64,000 nt of DNA from Chromatiales bacterium (GTDB lineage: Bacteria; Pseudomonadota; Gammaproteobacteria; Steroidobacterales; GCA-2729495). Positions within the stretch are counted from its first letter, which is position 1. Each line of letters starts with the position of its first letter. Both the position numbers and the translations under genes were made by a program. The notes beneath the pieces were generated by a model, which saw only the letters and a program-made list of their open reading frames with translations, was not told the origin of the DNA and did no database searches. The stretch spans positions 124,001 through 188,000 of the forward strand of contig JAEUPZ010000033.1 of NCBI GenBank assembly GCA_016789885.1, in the 5' to 3' direction. Below, one piece after another: positions 9,981-18,354 of this stretch.

Positions 9981-10517
9981 TCAGCCCGACTTGCCGACCA
10001 TGAAGTCGACGGCGGCGATGATTTCGTCGTCGGAGAGGTCGACGCGACCGCCCTTGGGCGGCATGAAGCCGGCCGACCCCTGGTAGCCCTCGACGGCGTG
10101 CTTGTTCAGGGTGGCGGTGCCCTGGGCGACGCGCGGCTTCCACGCGGCGGCATCGCCCATCTTGGGCGCGCCGCCGACGCCGGCGCCATGGCAGGCGAAG
10201 CAGGCGGCGTTGTAGACCTGCTCGCCGGTCAGCTTGGCGGCGGCCGGGGCGGGCACGGCCTCGACGGCGGGGGCTGCCTGCTCGAGCTGGTCGCCCGGCA
10301 GCGCGACCCGGCCGACCGGCTGGATGCGGGCATCGATGGCTGCGACGAAGTCAGGCTCTTCCCGGACCCAGGCGAGCTGCGGGTCACCGCCGATGGCGCG
10401 CGCCAGCAGGATCAGGAAGAAGGTGATACCGATGAGGACGCCCATGACCACCATGAAGACGTTGAAAAAGCTCTGGTCGTGGCTCTGGCTCGAGTCGTGG
10501 CTGCTCACGGGAATCAC
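9981..10517 (-). CDS. Membrane-anchored cytochrome c5-like protein, 178 aa
   Basis: An uncleaved N-terminal helix (about residues 17-40) anchors the protein to the inner membrane. A Pro/Ala-rich linker leads to a class I cytochrome c domain with CFACH (C106, C109, H110) and a likely distal ligand M152 in GFMPPKGG. The domain is of the c5 type and probably carries electrons on the periplasmic side, for example to an oxidase. The next gene upstream encodes a Crp/Fnr-type regulator, which suggests, without proving, respiratory control. Confidence 0.88.
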   Translation of the reverse strand: MIPVSSHDSSQSHDQSFFNVFMVVMGVLIGITFFLILLARAIGGDPQLAWVREEPDFVAAIDARIQPVGRVALPGDQLEQAAPAVEAVPAPAAAKLTGEQVYNAACFACHGAGVGGAPKMGDAAAWKPRVAQGTATLNKHAVEGYQGSAGFMPPKGGRVDLSDDEIIAAVDFMVGKSG

Positions 10518-10586
10518 CTGATCCGGCTGGAAAAAAGCGCGCGAAGTATAAGTGCAAAGGCCCCGGTCCGAAAGCCGGCGGCGGCC

Positions 10587-11297
10587 TCAGCGCAGGGCGC
10601 TGGCGAGCCGCCGGGGCGAGGCGAAGTCCGAGATGCCGGCCAGTTGCCGCAGGCGCGGCAGGTCGTCGAGGCGCACCGTGTGGCTGTCGAGCCGGTGGAT
10701 CAGCCCGGCCTGCTCCAGTTCCCGGAAACTGCGGCTCACGGTCTCCTTCTTCAGCCCCAGGAAGTCGGCGATGTCCTCGCGCCCCATGGGGACCTGGACC
10801 GCGCCCAGCGACGGGTGGGCGTCGTCGGCAATGGTGTCCGTCAGCCGCTTCCAGTGGCGCAGGTAGAGCAGGAACACGGCGAGCCGCTCGCTGGCCGTGC
10901 GCTGGCCGAGGCTGTAGACCACGTCGAGGATGTCTTCGAGCACCCGGAAGACCATGTTGAGGAACGCCTGTTCGGCCGCGGGGTCCCGGGCGAGGCGCTC
11001 GTTCAGCACCCGGCGCGGGCAGACGACGACCCGGGCCGGCGTGACTGCCTCGACGCTGAAGAAGTAGGCGTCGGTGGCCGACAGGCCCACGAAGTTGTCC
11101 CGGAACAGGAAGGACAGCACCTGCCGCCGGCCATCGGTGCCGGTGCGGTAGAGCATCAGCACCCCGGACTCGATGTTGAACACCTGGTCAGCCGGCTGCC
11201 CGGCGTGGATCAGGACTTCCCCGGGGGCAAGTTCCCGCGTCGCGGCTCCGCGGAACACGTCGAGGAAGACGTCATTGGGAAGCCGCAGGTCCGCCAT
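10587..11297 (-). CDS. Crp/Fnr-family transcriptional regulator, 236 aa
   Basis: An N-terminal cyclic-nucleotide-binding fold (GEVLIHAGQPADQVFNIESG) is followed by the dimer helix and a C-terminal winged HTH with GREDIADFLGLKKETVSRSFR, close to the FNR recognition pattern (E-SR). The N-terminal cysteine cluster of FNR is absent, so it does not look like an oxygen-labile Fe-S sensor. I start at ATG 11297 because upstream in-frame sequence looks unconserved, though its ribosome-binding site is weak. The adjacent c-type cytochrome gene is a plausible target. Confidence 0.85.
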   Translation of the reverse strand: MADLRLPNDVFLDVFRGAATRELAPGEVLIHAGQPADQVFNIESGVLMLYRTGTDGRRQVLSFLFRDNFVGLSATDAYFFSVEAVTPARVVVCPRRVLNERLARDPAAEQAFLNMVFRVLEDILDVVYSLGQRTASERLAVFLLYLRHWKRLTDTIADDAHPSLGAVQVPMGREDIADFLGLKKETVSRSFRELEQAGLIHRLDSHTVRLDDLPRLRQLAGISDFASPRRLASALR

Positions 11298-11418
11298 CGG
11301 CGGAGCATGGCGACCGGGGTGGCCTGTGACAAGCACGGGGCCGGTTGGACGGGGTCCCCGGCCCGGCGCTATCATTTTGCCCGGCGGCCGGTTCGCAGCC
11401 GCCATCACCCCGCAGCAC

Positions 11419-11495
11419 GCGCCCGTAGCTCAGCTGGATAGAGTACTGCCCTCCGAAGGCAGGGGTCGCAAGTTCGAATCTTGCCGGGCGCGCCA
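11419..11495 (+). tRNA. tRNA-Arg (anticodon CCG)
   Basis: A 77-nt cloverleaf can be folded. The acceptor arm GCGCCCG pairs with CGGGCGC, the D-arm holds AGCTCAGCTGGATAGAG, the anticodon stem CTGCC/GGCAG encloses loop CTCCGAA, and the T-arm contains GTTCGAATC. CCA is encoded. Anticodon CCG reads CGG, a frequent arginine codon at this GC content. No integrase gene lies next to it. Confidence 0.97.
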
Positions 11496-11518
11496 TTTCC
11501 TGCCGGGAGCACCGCCGC

Positions 11519-12559
11519 ATGCGTCGCAGTGATCCCGGGCAGCTCGGGCTCTTCGCGGAAACCCCGGAGCCGCCCGCGCCCCGCGACCTGGACTGGCCGG
11601 CCGACCTGCTGGCGCTGGCCGGGCGCCTCGCCCGCTGGCCGCTCTTCCTCGGCACCTCGTCCTGGTCCTTCCCGGGCTGGGCCGGCCTCGTCTATCCGCC
11701 GGGCCTGCCGGCCTCCGCCCTCGCGGGCCGGGGCCTTGCCTGGTACGCACGGCACCCGCTGCTGCGGGCCGTCGGCGTCGACCGCAGCTACTACGGACCC
11801 CTGACCGCCGGCGACTACCGCGCCTGGGCGGGGCAGGTGCCGGCGGGGTTCCGCTTCCTGGCCAAGGCCGAGCGCAGCATCACGACGCCCCCCGAGCAGC
11901 TGCCCGGCGGCGCCCGGTCGACCGATGCCTTCCTGTCGGCGGACCGGCTGCGCCGGCTGTGCGTCGAACCGCTGCTCGCGGGGCTCGGTCCTGGCCGGGC
12001 GGGGCTGATCCTGCAGTTCCCGCCCCTGGGCCATCGCCATCGGCGTGATCCGGCGGCCTTCGCGGCGCGTCTCGCGGGGTTGTTGCGCGACCTGCCGGCC
12101 GGCATCGACTGTTTCGTCGAGGTGCGCAACGGCGAGCTGCTGGTGCCCGAGTACTTTGCGGTGCTGGCCGCGGCCGGCGCGAGCCACTGCTTCTCGGTGC
12201 ATCCCGGCGCTCCGCCGCTGCCCGAACAGGTGGCGCTGGCGGGTGCCGCGGGGCCCGGGCCGCTGCTGGTGCGCTGGAACCTGCAGCGTGATCGCGGCTA
12301 CGAGGAGGCGAAGGCGGAGTTCGCGCCGTTCAACCGGCTGTGTGCGCCGGATCCGGCCACCCGGGCGGCGGCAGCGGGGCTCGCGGCGGCGGCGCTCGCG
12401 AACGATCGTGCGGTGGTGATCCTCGCCAACAACAAGGCCGAGGGTTCGGCGCCGCTGACGCTGGTGGAACTGGCCCGGGAGATCGACCAGCGGATCGCTG
12501 CCGACCGGACTGGCGAGTTGAGTAACGCACAGGATGTGCGTTCTTCAACAAACGGTTAG
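11519..12559 (+). CDS. DUF72-family (YecE-like) protein, 346 aa
   Basis: DUF72 proteins adopt a TIM-barrel fold, and their enzymatic role is unknown. Family hallmarks are visible: FLGTSSWSFPGWAGLVYPP near the N-terminus, the YYGPLTAGDYRAWAGQVPAGFRF block and the later NNKAEGSAP motif. The N-terminus carries an extra 40-residue Pro-rich extension. The last 17 or so codons, including the TAG stop, lie inside a dispersed 52-bp repeat (12508-12559), so the C-terminal tail has probably been replaced by repeat sequence. It starts 24 bp after tRNA-Arg. Confidence 0.85.
   Translation: MRRSDPGQLGLFAETPEPPAPRDLDWPADLLALAGRLARWPLFLGTSSWSFPGWAGLVYPPGLPASALAGRGLAWYARHPLLRAVGVDRSYYGPLTAGDYRAWAGQVPAGFRFLAKAERSITTPPEQLPGGARSTDAFLSADRLRRLCVEPLLAGLGPGRAGLILQFPPLGHRHRRDPAAFAARLAGLLRDLPAGIDCFVEVRNGELLVPEYFAVLAAAGASHCFSVHPGAPPLPEQVALAGAAGPGPLLVRWNLQRDRGYEEAKAEFAPFNRLCAPDPATRAAAAGLAAAALANDRAVVILANNKAEGSAPLTLVELAREIDQRIAADRTGELSNAQDVRSSTNG
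12508..12559 (+). repeat. Convergent-junction hairpin repeat, copy A
   Basis: A 52-bp element begins GACTGGCGAGTTGA, contains the perfect stem AACGCACA-GGA-TGTGCGTT, and continues CTTCAACAAACGG before TAG. It matches copy B (27058-27109, opposite strand) at about 41 of 52 positions and is related to copies C and D. It lies at the convergent end of the DUF72 gene and a small hypothetical gene. Confidence 0.75.
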
Positions 12560-12792
12560 GAGGCGCGGTGGTCCCGCAGCCAGGCCATGATCTGGCCCCG
12601 GCGCGTCGCGTTCGGGTCGCCATCATTGCCGGTCCAGTCCCCGCGGTCGTCGATGCCGTGGGGGTCGGGCGACCGGGCCCCGTTGGTCAGGGCGACGATG
12701 TAGGGATCCCAGCCGGCATCGGTCACTTCCGGCGGCGGGCTCGCGGGACCTGCGGGTTCACTGCGGGAAACGTCTTGTCTGCGCTCTGCCAT
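12556..12792 (-). CDS. Hypothetical small protein, 78 aa
   Basis: I do not recognise this protein. It has a Pro/Ser-rich start and a more ordered C-terminal half containing WDPYIVALTNGARSPD and a WTGNDGDPNATRRGQIMAWL segment. The regular Trp/Asp/Gly pattern looks like a real coding sequence. Its 3' end overlaps the DUF72 stop by 4 bp in tail-to-tail arrangement. The ribosome-binding site (AAGAAGA) is weak. The 153 bp upstream, shared with gdx, is comparatively AT-rich and probably contains divergent promoters. Confidence 0.5.
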   Translation of the reverse strand: MAERRQDVSRSEPAGPASPPPEVTDAGWDPYIVALTNGARSPDPHGIDDRGDWTGNDGDPNATRRGQIMAWLRDHRAS

Positions 12793-12945
12793 GGCGGTCT
12801 TCTTGTTGTTGGTCGGGCAGGTTCTCGTGGCGAATATACGACTGGCTCGGATCGCGTGGATTCAAACTCTACATAACTGTTGTTGCGTCGCCGTGACGGT
12901 ATCCACAGATTGCCGTCGGGGTCGCTGCCGTGGCAGGAGAAGGTA

Positions 12946-13263
12946 ATGCCCTGGACGTTTTTGCTCGTGGCGGGACTGCTGGAAGTGGGCTGGGCCGTGG
13001 GGCTGAAGTACACGGAGGGCTTCACGCGCCTGGCGCCCAGCGTCCTGACCGTCGGCGCCATGATCGGCAGCTTCGTGCTCCTGGCGCAGGCGCTGAAGAC
13101 CCTGCCCATCGGCACTGCCTACGCCGTGTGGACGGGCATCGGCGCCGTCGGCACCGTGGTGATCGGCATCCTCGTCTTCGGTGAGTCGGCGTCGCCGCTG
13201 CGGCTCGCCTGCGTCGGCTGCATCGTTGCCGGCATCGCCGGCCTCCGCCTCGTGCCGGCCTGA
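12946..13263 (+). CDS. gdx: SMR-family guanidinium exporter Gdx (SugE type), 105 aa
   Basis: This is a four-helix small multidrug resistance transporter of the Gdx/SugE subtype, a proton-coupled guanidinium exporter that works as an antiparallel dimer. The opening [20 protein letters not shown] places the essential glutamate at E13, and [19 protein letters not shown] is the typical third helix. The ATG at 12946 gives the standard family N-terminus and has GGAGAAGG just upstream. I looked for a guanidine riboswitch upstream and saw none. Its stop overlaps the start of the next gene (TGATG). Confidence 0.9.
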   Translation: MPWTFLLVAGLLEVGWAVGLKYTEGFTRLAPSVLTVGAMIGSFVLLAQALKTLPIGTAYAVWTGIGAVGTVVIGILVFGESASPLRLACVGCIVAGIAGLRLVPA

Positions 13264-13697
13264 TGGGTCCGGGCGCCGGTCCCGGCCCGGCGCTGGCCGG
13301 CGTGCTCGCCGACCTGGTGCTGGCGGTGCACGCCGCCTTCGTGGCCTTCGTAGTACTGGGCCTCGTGGCGATCCTGGCCGGCGGGGTGCGCGGCTGGCCC
13401 TGGGTGCGCAGCCTCCGGCTCCGCGTGCTGCACCTGGCCGCCATCGCCGGCGTGACGCTCGAAGCCTGGACGGGCATCGAGTGCCCGCTCACCACCTGGG
13501 AGAACGCCCTGCGCCTGCGGGCCGGGCAGGGGCCCTACGGCACCGGCTTCATCGCCGACTGGCTCTCGCGACTGATCTACTATCAGGCGCCGGCCTGGGT
13601 GTTCACCACCGGCTACACGGCCTTCGCCGTCCTCGTCGTCATCGCGTGGTGGTGGGTGCCGCCGCGGCGCCGCGGTACCGATGCGCGTTCGCGCTAG
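13263..13697 (+). CDS. DUF2784 membrane protein, 144 aa
   Basis: Four predicted membrane helices and the family's conserved pattern are present: HAAFVAFVVLG in helix 1, a GIECPLTTWEN loop with conserved Cys and Trp, and LIYYQAPAWVFTTGYTAFA at the end. DUF2784 has no established function. The ATG overlaps the gdx stop codon by one base, so it is translationally coupled to the exporter. Confidence 0.8.
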   Translation: MGPGAGPGPALAGVLADLVLAVHAAFVAFVVLGLVAILAGGVRGWPWVRSLRLRVLHLAAIAGVTLEAWTGIECPLTTWENALRLRAGQGPYGTGFIADWLSRLIYYQAPAWVFTTGYTAFAVLVVIAWWWVPPRRRGTDARSR

Positions 13698-13708
13698 AAT
13701 CGCCCGCC

Positions 13709-14077
13709 ATGCGCAGACCCGGCGACACCGACGGCCCCGGCCCCCTCACGTCCCTCGAGGCGCAGGTGCTGTCGGCCTTGCTGTCCGGCGATCCGGACCT
13801 GGCGCCGCTGGCCGAGCAGGCCCGGGCGGCCACCTGTGGCGGGCGCACCTGGAGCGGCGTCGGCTTCATGACCCGCTTCGCGGTGCCCGGCGGCCTGCCG
13901 GCGGCGCCCGACGGTGCCGGCCGGCGGCTGCGGCCCCTGCTGGCGCGCCACCCGGCGCTCGGTGAGCCGGTGGAGTTCATGCTGCAGGTCCGGGACGGGC
14001 GCCTCGCCACCCTCGAGGCCTTCTGTGGCGACGGCTACTGGCCCGAAGACGAGGACGCATTCCGACTGGTGGGCTGA
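13709..14077 (+). CDS. Conserved-looking hypothetical protein, 122 aa
   Basis: No family is recognised. It is a soluble protein without signal or membrane segments. Its ordered parts are SLEAQVLSALLSGD, a WSGVGFMTRFAVP stretch, and the C-terminal LATLEAFCGDGYWPEDEDAFRL, which has the look of a small alpha/beta domain ending in an acidic tail. It starts 11 bp after the DUF2784 stop and probably belongs to the same transcript. Confidence 0.6.
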   Translation: MRRPGDTDGPGPLTSLEAQVLSALLSGDPDLAPLAEQARAATCGGRTWSGVGFMTRFAVPGGLPAAPDGAGRRLRPLLARHPALGEPVEFMLQVRDGRLATLEAFCGDGYWPEDEDAFRLVG

Positions 14078-14169
14078 GGCCGGCACGGCGCTTGGCGCCG
14101 CGGCAGGCATCGGCTAGAACAGCCTCCCGCGCCAAGGCCTATGCACCCCGGCCTGCCAAGGAACCTTCC

Positions 14170-14562
14170 ATGACCCGCTACGGCAAGATGAACCTGCTCG
14201 CCATGCTGCTGCCGTCGACGGCCGCGGCCATCGGCAGCCTCGCCGCCTTCGGCACCCAGCTGGCGCCGCTGCTGACGGTCTTCGGGCTCAACCTGATTCC
14301 GATGGTGATCGCCGGTCCCATCGCCGGACTCATGATCCGCAGCTCCAACCGCAAGCATGGTGGCCGCGGCGCCGCCATCGCCGTCTGGCCGTCGCTGATC
14401 CCCGGCACCGCCACGGCGCTGTGGTACCTCTACCTGGCGGCGCGGCCCGATCCGGTGGCGCCGGGCTTCGAGACGCTGGCGGGCCCGCAGTACCTGCTGC
14501 TGGGCGTGCTGCTGATGTCCGTCGTGGCGGTGATTGGCTGGTTCATTGCGCGCCGCCCGTAA
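14170..14562 (+). CDS. Hypothetical integral membrane protein, 130 aa
   Basis: Hydrophobicity suggests four membrane helices, roughly residues 8-28, 34-55, 75-96 and 108-127, with a short basic cytoplasmic loop (RSSNRKHGGR). I do not recognise a family. The start ATG at 14170 is preceded by AAGGAACCTTCC, a weak ribosome-binding site. Its 3' end overlaps the next gene. Confidence 0.6.
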   Translation: MTRYGKMNLLAMLLPSTAAAIGSLAAFGTQLAPLLTVFGLNLIPMVIAGPIAGLMIRSSNRKHGGRGAAIAVWPSLIPGTATALWYLYLAARPDPVAPGFETLAGPQYLLLGVLLMSVVAVIGWFIARRP

Positions 14563-15580
14563 CCCCGTCCGCTTCCTCCCGTACCGGGAGGCGCGGCGGC
14601 AGCCCAACGTCGTCGTCGATGGCGCCCCGCTGCCATCGACCGTGCTGACGCTGTCCCACTGGCCCAACAACCAGTCGCCGCCGGCCCTGCGGCGCGACAC
14701 TTCGACGGCCACGGTCTTTGCCTACCTCGACGATCCCGCCCCGCACCCCGGCGCGGACTACGTCACCAACAACCACTTCGACGAGGACGGGCTCTTCAGC
14801 GCCTTCGCGCTGTGTGATCCCGAAACGGCGCTGCGCCACCGCGAGCTGCTGGTCAACGCTTCCTTCGCCGGTGACTTCGGCATCGTGCGCGACCGCGACG
14901 CCGCGCGCCTGTGCTTCGCCATCGAGGCCCTGACCGATCCGGCCACCTCGACGCTGCCGGCGGCCACCTTCACGGCCACCGACCGGCCGGCCGCCCTGTA
15001 CGGCTCGATGCTGCAGCTGTTGCCCGACCTGCTGCTCAAGCTGCCGGCGTCGCCGGGTCTCTGGGCAGCCCAGGACGAGCACCTCGCGGCGAGCCGCCAG
15101 TTGCTGGCCGATGCCACGGTGACCCTCGAGGAGTACCCGGCCCTCGACCTCGCCGTAGTGTGCATCCCCGAGCCGCTGCGCGGCACCCGGGCGCGGCGCT
15201 ACCTGCGGGACGAGCAGGCGACGCTCCATCCCTTCGCCATCAACACGGCCACCGCGGCGAGCCGCATCCTGCGCGTGCAGGGTGGCCGCTACGAGTTCGA
15301 GTACCGCTACGAGTCGTGGGTGCGCCTCGCCACGCGCCGCGTGCCCCTGCGGGTCGATCTGCGGGGTCTGGCCACCTGGCTGAACGAGCGCGAGGGCGAG
15401 GAGCGCTGGGTCGCCGAGGACCCGAACGACGTCGCCCCGCGCCTGTGGATGCCCGATGGCGGCCCGTCGCGGGTGCCGTATCAGGAGTTCTTCGCCGCCC
15501 TCTGCGGTGCACTGACCACGGCGCCGGTGGCCTGGGATCCCTACGACTGGCAGGCGCCGGCGGTGGCGCCCGCGGCCTGA
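14534..15580 (+). CDS. Uncharacterised protein with DHH-like motif, 348 aa (possibly DUF6687)
   Basis: The protein opens with [18 protein letters not shown] and LTLSHWPNN, followed by [18 protein letters not shown]. The HFDEDG segment recalls motif I of DHH-type phosphoesterases, though the remaining metal-binding motifs are not obvious. From memory, a family labelled DUF6687 shares the HWP and HFD blocks; I am not certain of that name. The only start codons are TTG at 14534 or 14546, both inside the end of the upstream membrane-protein gene, which suggests coupling. No signal peptide is seen and the function is unknown. Confidence 0.65.
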   Translation: MAGSLRAARNPVRFLPYREARRQPNVVVDGAPLPSTVLTLSHWPNNQSPPALRRDTSTATVFAYLDDPAPHPGADYVTNNHFDEDGLFSAFALCDPETALRHRELLVNASFAGDFGIVRDRDAARLCFAIEALTDPATSTLPAATFTATDRPAALYGSMLQLLPDLLLKLPASPGLWAAQDEHLAASRQLLADATVTLEEYPALDLAVVCIPEPLRGTRARRYLRDEQATLHPFAINTATAASRILRVQGGRYEFEYRYESWVRLATRRVPLRVDLRGLATWLNEREGEERWVAEDPNDVAPRLWMPDGGPSRVPYQEFFAALCGALTTAPVAWDPYDWQAPAVAPAA

Positions 15581-15588
15581 CGCCGGCC

Positions 15589-16038
15589 GTGCGCACCGCG
15601 GCGCTGCGGCCCTTCCACCTGGCGATCCCGGTCGCTGACCTCGGCGCGGCCCGGACCTTTTACGGTGGCCTGCTGGGCTGCGCCGAGGGGCGTAGCGACC
15701 CCCACTGGATCGACTTCGACCTGGCCGGGCACCAGCTGGTGTGCCACCTCGTTGCCGGCGCCGGGGTGCGCGCAGCCCCGCCGACGAATGCCGTCGATGA
15801 CCACGACGTGCCCATCCCGCACTTCGGCGTCGTGCTGACGATGCCTGAGTGGCGTGCGCTGGCCGACCGGCTGCGCGCCGCCGGCGTCACCTTCATCGTC
15901 GAGCCCCACGTGCGCTTCGCCGGGCTCGCGGGCGAGCAGGCCACGCTCTTCATCGCGGACCCCGCCGGCAACGTGCTCGAGTTCAAGGGCTTCCGCGACC
16001 TCGGGCAACTGTTCGCCACCGACGCCGACGGTGGCTGA
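15589..16038 (+). CDS. VOC (glyoxalase-fold) family protein, 149 aa
   Basis: This is a vicinal-oxygen-chelate fold protein with two beta-alpha-beta-beta-beta modules. [25 protein letters not shown] marks the first half, carrying a metal-ligand histidine. The second half holds [11 protein letters not shown] and [13 protein letters not shown] with a terminal glutamate ligand. It could be a dioxygenase or a glyoxalase-like enzyme; the substrate cannot be inferred. The start is GTG at 15589. It lies 8 bp after the preceding gene and overlaps the next by 8 bp. Confidence 0.8.
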   Translation: MRTAALRPFHLAIPVADLGAARTFYGGLLGCAEGRSDPHWIDFDLAGHQLVCHLVAGAGVRAAPPTNAVDDHDVPIPHFGVVLTMPEWRALADRLRAAGVTFIVEPHVRFAGLAGEQATLFIADPAGNVLEFKGFRDLGQLFATDADGG

Positions 16039-16627
16039 GGGCCCGGTCGCCGATCCGGGGCTCGCGGGGCTGGTGCTCGCGGCCGGTGCGGCACGGCGAT
16101 TCGGCGCTCCCAAGGCGCTGGCCTGCCATCGCGGCGAGCCGCTGGTGGCCCGCGCCGCCCGGCGGCTGGCCGCCTGCTGCGGCGCCGGCGTGACCGTCGT
16201 CGTTGGCGCCGATGCGGCCAAGGTGGCTGCCGCACTCCCGGCGCTGCCAGGCCTGCAGGTGGTCGAGAACCCGCAGTGGCCCACGGGGCTGGCCGGCTCC
16301 CTCGCGGCTGGAGTCGCGGCGCAGCCCGCCGCGGCGACGGCGGTCCTCGTGCTGCTGGCCGACCAGCCACTGGTGGACGGGACGGACCTCGCGGCCCTCG
16401 TCGCCGCGTGGCGCCGGGCGCCGGATCGCATCGCCGCGGCGCGGTTCGACGGCGTGGCCGGCGTGCCGGCGATCCTGCCGCGCGCCACGTGGCCCGCGCT
16501 CGCCGCCCTCCAGGGTGACCAGGGGGCGAGGGCCGTGATCGCCGCCGCACCGGACCGCGTCGAGGTGCCGATGCCGCACGCGGCCTGGGACGTCGACACG
16601 CCTGACGACCTCGCACGCCTGCCGTAA
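16031..16627 (+). CDS. MobA/MocA-like nucleotidyltransferase, 198 aa
   Basis: This is an NTP-transferase of the MobA-like fold. [17 protein letters not shown] is the nucleotide-binding loop and [11 protein letters not shown] supplies the metal-binding aspartate. The LAAG pattern is closer to MocA (CTP:molybdopterin cytidylyltransferase) than to MobA (LAGG-S-RMG). Adjacent moaD and moaE make a molybdenum cofactor role likely. The start is GTG at 16031. MocA-type cofactor would serve xanthine-dehydrogenase-family enzymes, none of which is in the window. Confidence 0.78.
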   Translation: MAEGPVADPGLAGLVLAAGAARRFGAPKALACHRGEPLVARAARRLAACCGAGVTVVVGADAAKVAAALPALPGLQVVENPQWPTGLAGSLAAGVAAQPAAATAVLVLLADQPLVDGTDLAALVAAWRRAPDRIAAARFDGVAGVPAILPRATWPALAALQGDQGARAVIAAAPDRVEVPMPHAAWDVDTPDDLARLP

Positions 16628-16666
16628 ACTCACCCGCCCGCCGTCAGGGCCAGCGTCGACACAGCC

Positions 16667-16903
16667 ATGCGCATCCAGGTCGAGTACTTCGCCGTGCTGC
16701 GCGAGCACGTGGGCCGGGGCGCCGAGTCCTGCGAGACGGCTGCCGCCACCGTGGGCGACCTGTACCGCGAGCTGGATGCCCGCCATGGCTTTCCAGCCGT
16801 CGGGCGGCTCAAGGTCGCGGTGAACGACGAGTTCCGCGACTGGGACACGCCGCTCTCCGACGGTGACCATGTCGTGTTCATACCGCCCGTCGCCGGCGGC
16901 TGA
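16667..16903 (+). CDS. moaD: Molybdopterin synthase sulfur carrier subunit MoaD, 78 aa
   Basis: MoaD is a ubiquitin-like protein whose C-terminal Gly-Gly carries the thiocarboxylate donated to precursor Z. The sequence ends VVFIPPVAGG, as required. The family opening MRIQVEYFAVLREHVG and length are normal. It is followed after 11 bp by moaE, with which it forms the heterotetrameric molybdopterin synthase. moaA and moaC are not in the window. Confidence 0.93.
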   Translation: MRIQVEYFAVLREHVGRGAESCETAAATVGDLYRELDARHGFPAVGRLKVAVNDEFRDWDTPLSDGDHVVFIPPVAGG

Positions 16904-16914
16904 GGGGGCGCTCC

Positions 16915-17355
16915 ATGTTCCGCTTCACCCACGATCCCATCGACCCGGGCAGTTTCCATCCGCTGCTGGACGACCCCGCGGCCGGCGGTTACTGCAGCTT
17001 CGAGGGCTGGGTGCGCAACCACAACGAGGGCCGCGCCGTGCTGCGCCTCGAGTACGAGGCCTACGAGTCCCTCGGCGTGAAGGAGGGCGAGCGCATCCTC
17101 GCCGAGGCCGCTGCCCGCTTTCCCATCCTCAAGGCCGCCTGCGTGCACCGCGTCGGCCGGCTCGAAATCGGCGAGATGGCCGTCTGGGTCGGCGTCAGTG
17201 CCGCCCACCGCGACGCGGCCTTCGCGGCCTGCCGCTACGTCATCGACGAAGTGAAGGACCGCGTGCCCATCTGGAAGAAGGAGCACTACGCGGCGGGCGA
17301 GTCCGGCTGGATCAACTGCGCCGTGCGGGCGCCGGCTGGCACCCCGACGCGCTGA
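16915..17355 (+). CDS. moaE: Molybdopterin synthase catalytic subunit MoaE, 146 aa
   Basis: MoaE converts cyclic pyranopterin monophosphate to molybdopterin using sulfur from MoaD. Recognisable blocks are GGYCSFEGWVRNHNEGRAV, the YEAYESLGVKE segment, HRVGRLEIGEMAVWVGVSAAHR, and PIWKKEHYAAGESGWI with the catalytic lysines. Length is typical. A strong hairpin terminator lies 48 bp downstream. Confidence 0.94.
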   Translation: MFRFTHDPIDPGSFHPLLDDPAAGGYCSFEGWVRNHNEGRAVLRLEYEAYESLGVKEGERILAEAAARFPILKAACVHRVGRLEIGEMAVWVGVSAAHRDAAFAACRYVIDEVKDRVPIWKKEHYAAGESGWINCAVRAPAGTPTR

Positions 17356-17403
17356 TCAGCGGCCGCCGCAGGCCTCGCGCTGCGGCTGTCGCGCAGGCAT
17401 GAA

Positions 17404-17437
17404 AAAGCCCCGCCGCCCGACCGGGCGGCGGGGCTTT
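17404..17437. terminator. Bidirectional terminator between moaE and dsbA
   Basis: A near-perfect hairpin has AAAGCCCCGCCGCCCG as one arm, a 2-3 nt loop and the complementary arm ending in GGGGCTTT. It is flanked by A- and T-rich ends, so it can act in both directions. It sits between the convergent genes. Confidence 0.88.
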
Positions 17438-17450
17438 CCGTCGGTCGTCT

Positions 17451-18311
17451 TCAGGTGCCTGAGCGCTCGCGCTGGATCAGCTCGTCGACGAGCTCGAGCT
17501 GTTCCTTGTGGCTGCGGATCTCGGGGCCGTCGGTGACGTACTTGCCGTTGACGATCAGCAGCGGGACGCTGCGCACGCGGTAGCGCTGGGTGAGTTCCTT
17601 GGCGCGCTTCACGGCGCTGTCGACGCCAAAGGACCGCCAGGTGCTGTCGAACTGCTCCGCCGACACGCCGAACTGGCCGAAGAACGCGCGGATCTCGTTC
17701 TCTTCGATCAGCTGCTTGCCCTGCAGGTGGAAGGCGCGGAAGACCTCGGGGCTGATCTGGTCGAGCTTGCCCAGTGCCTCGGCGGTGTAGAACACCCGCG
17801 CGTGGATCTCGTGGGGCTGCTGCCAGGTCACCGGGATCTTCACGAAGCTGACGTCGGCCGGCTGGCGCTTCGCCCACTCGGCGATCTGCGGCTCGAGGTC
17901 GAAGCAGTGCGGGCAGCCGTACCAGAAGACCTCGGCCACTTCGATCTTGCCGGGGGAGCTGCTGGTGCCCTGGGCGGCCGGCAGCAGGTTGTAGTGGGCG
18001 CCCTGGCGGAACTTCCACTTGCTGATGGCGGCCGGCGGCGTGTTCTCGGCGGCCAGCACGATGTCCTTGCCGAGGTCGGGGCCCGCCGGCTCGCTGACCG
18101 TCTCTTCGACCGTCGCGGCGGGTGCCGTGGCCGATGTATCGACGGCGGCCTCGGGCGCCGGTGCGGGGGGCGCTGCCTCGGCGGGGGCGGCGGCCGGAGC
18201 CGCCGGTGCGCTGGACGCCGCCGGGGTCTCCGGCTGGCCGCAGGCGGCGAGCGTGGCGGCCAGCAGCAGGCCGAGGGCGAAGGCGCGGAACGGCGGGCGG
18301 GGCGTGGTCAT
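17451..18311 (-). CDS. dsbA: DsbA-family thiol:disulfide interchange lipoprotein, 286 aa
   Basis: This is a periplasmic thioredoxin-fold oxidase with active site CPHC (C133-C136) in EVFWYGCPHCFDLEP and a cis-proline loop RSVPLLIVNG. Unlike classical soluble DsbA, it has a lipobox (LAAC, lipidated C24) and an Ala/Pro-rich linker of about 55 residues, so it is probably tethered to the membrane. The order dsbA, cytochrome c4, engB is typical of gammaproteobacteria such as Pseudomonas. Confidence 0.9.
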   Translation of the reverse strand: MTTPRPPFRAFALGLLLAATLAACGQPETPAASSAPAAPAAAPAEAAPPAPAPEAAVDTSATAPAATVEETVSEPAGPDLGKDIVLAAENTPPAAISKWKFRQGAHYNLLPAAQGTSSSPGKIEVAEVFWYGCPHCFDLEPQIAEWAKRQPADVSFVKIPVTWQQPHEIHARVFYTAEALGKLDQISPEVFRAFHLQGKQLIEENEIRAFFGQFGVSAEQFDSTWRSFGVDSAVKRAKELTQRYRVRSVPLLIVNGKYVTDGPEIRSHKEQLELVDELIQRERSGT

Positions 18312-18354
18312 CGGCGATCTCCCGGCCGGCGGGCCGCGCCCGCCCGGCGCGTGC

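Noticed and set aside
12508..12559. Repeat copy A as an integron attC site
   Set aside because: The AACG and GTTAG ends superficially recall attC core sites, but the expected paired R and L boxes are not present and no integrase is near.
11419..12560. tRNA-Arg as the attachment site of a genomic island
   Set aside because: No integrase and no repeated tRNA 3' end were seen downstream, and the following genes look like ordinary chromosomal genes.
12793..12945. Possible guanidine riboswitch upstream of gdx
   Set aside because: I looked for the ACGR-loop hairpin pair of the mini-ykkC type and for the ykkC core and found neither. The region is only somewhat AT-rich.
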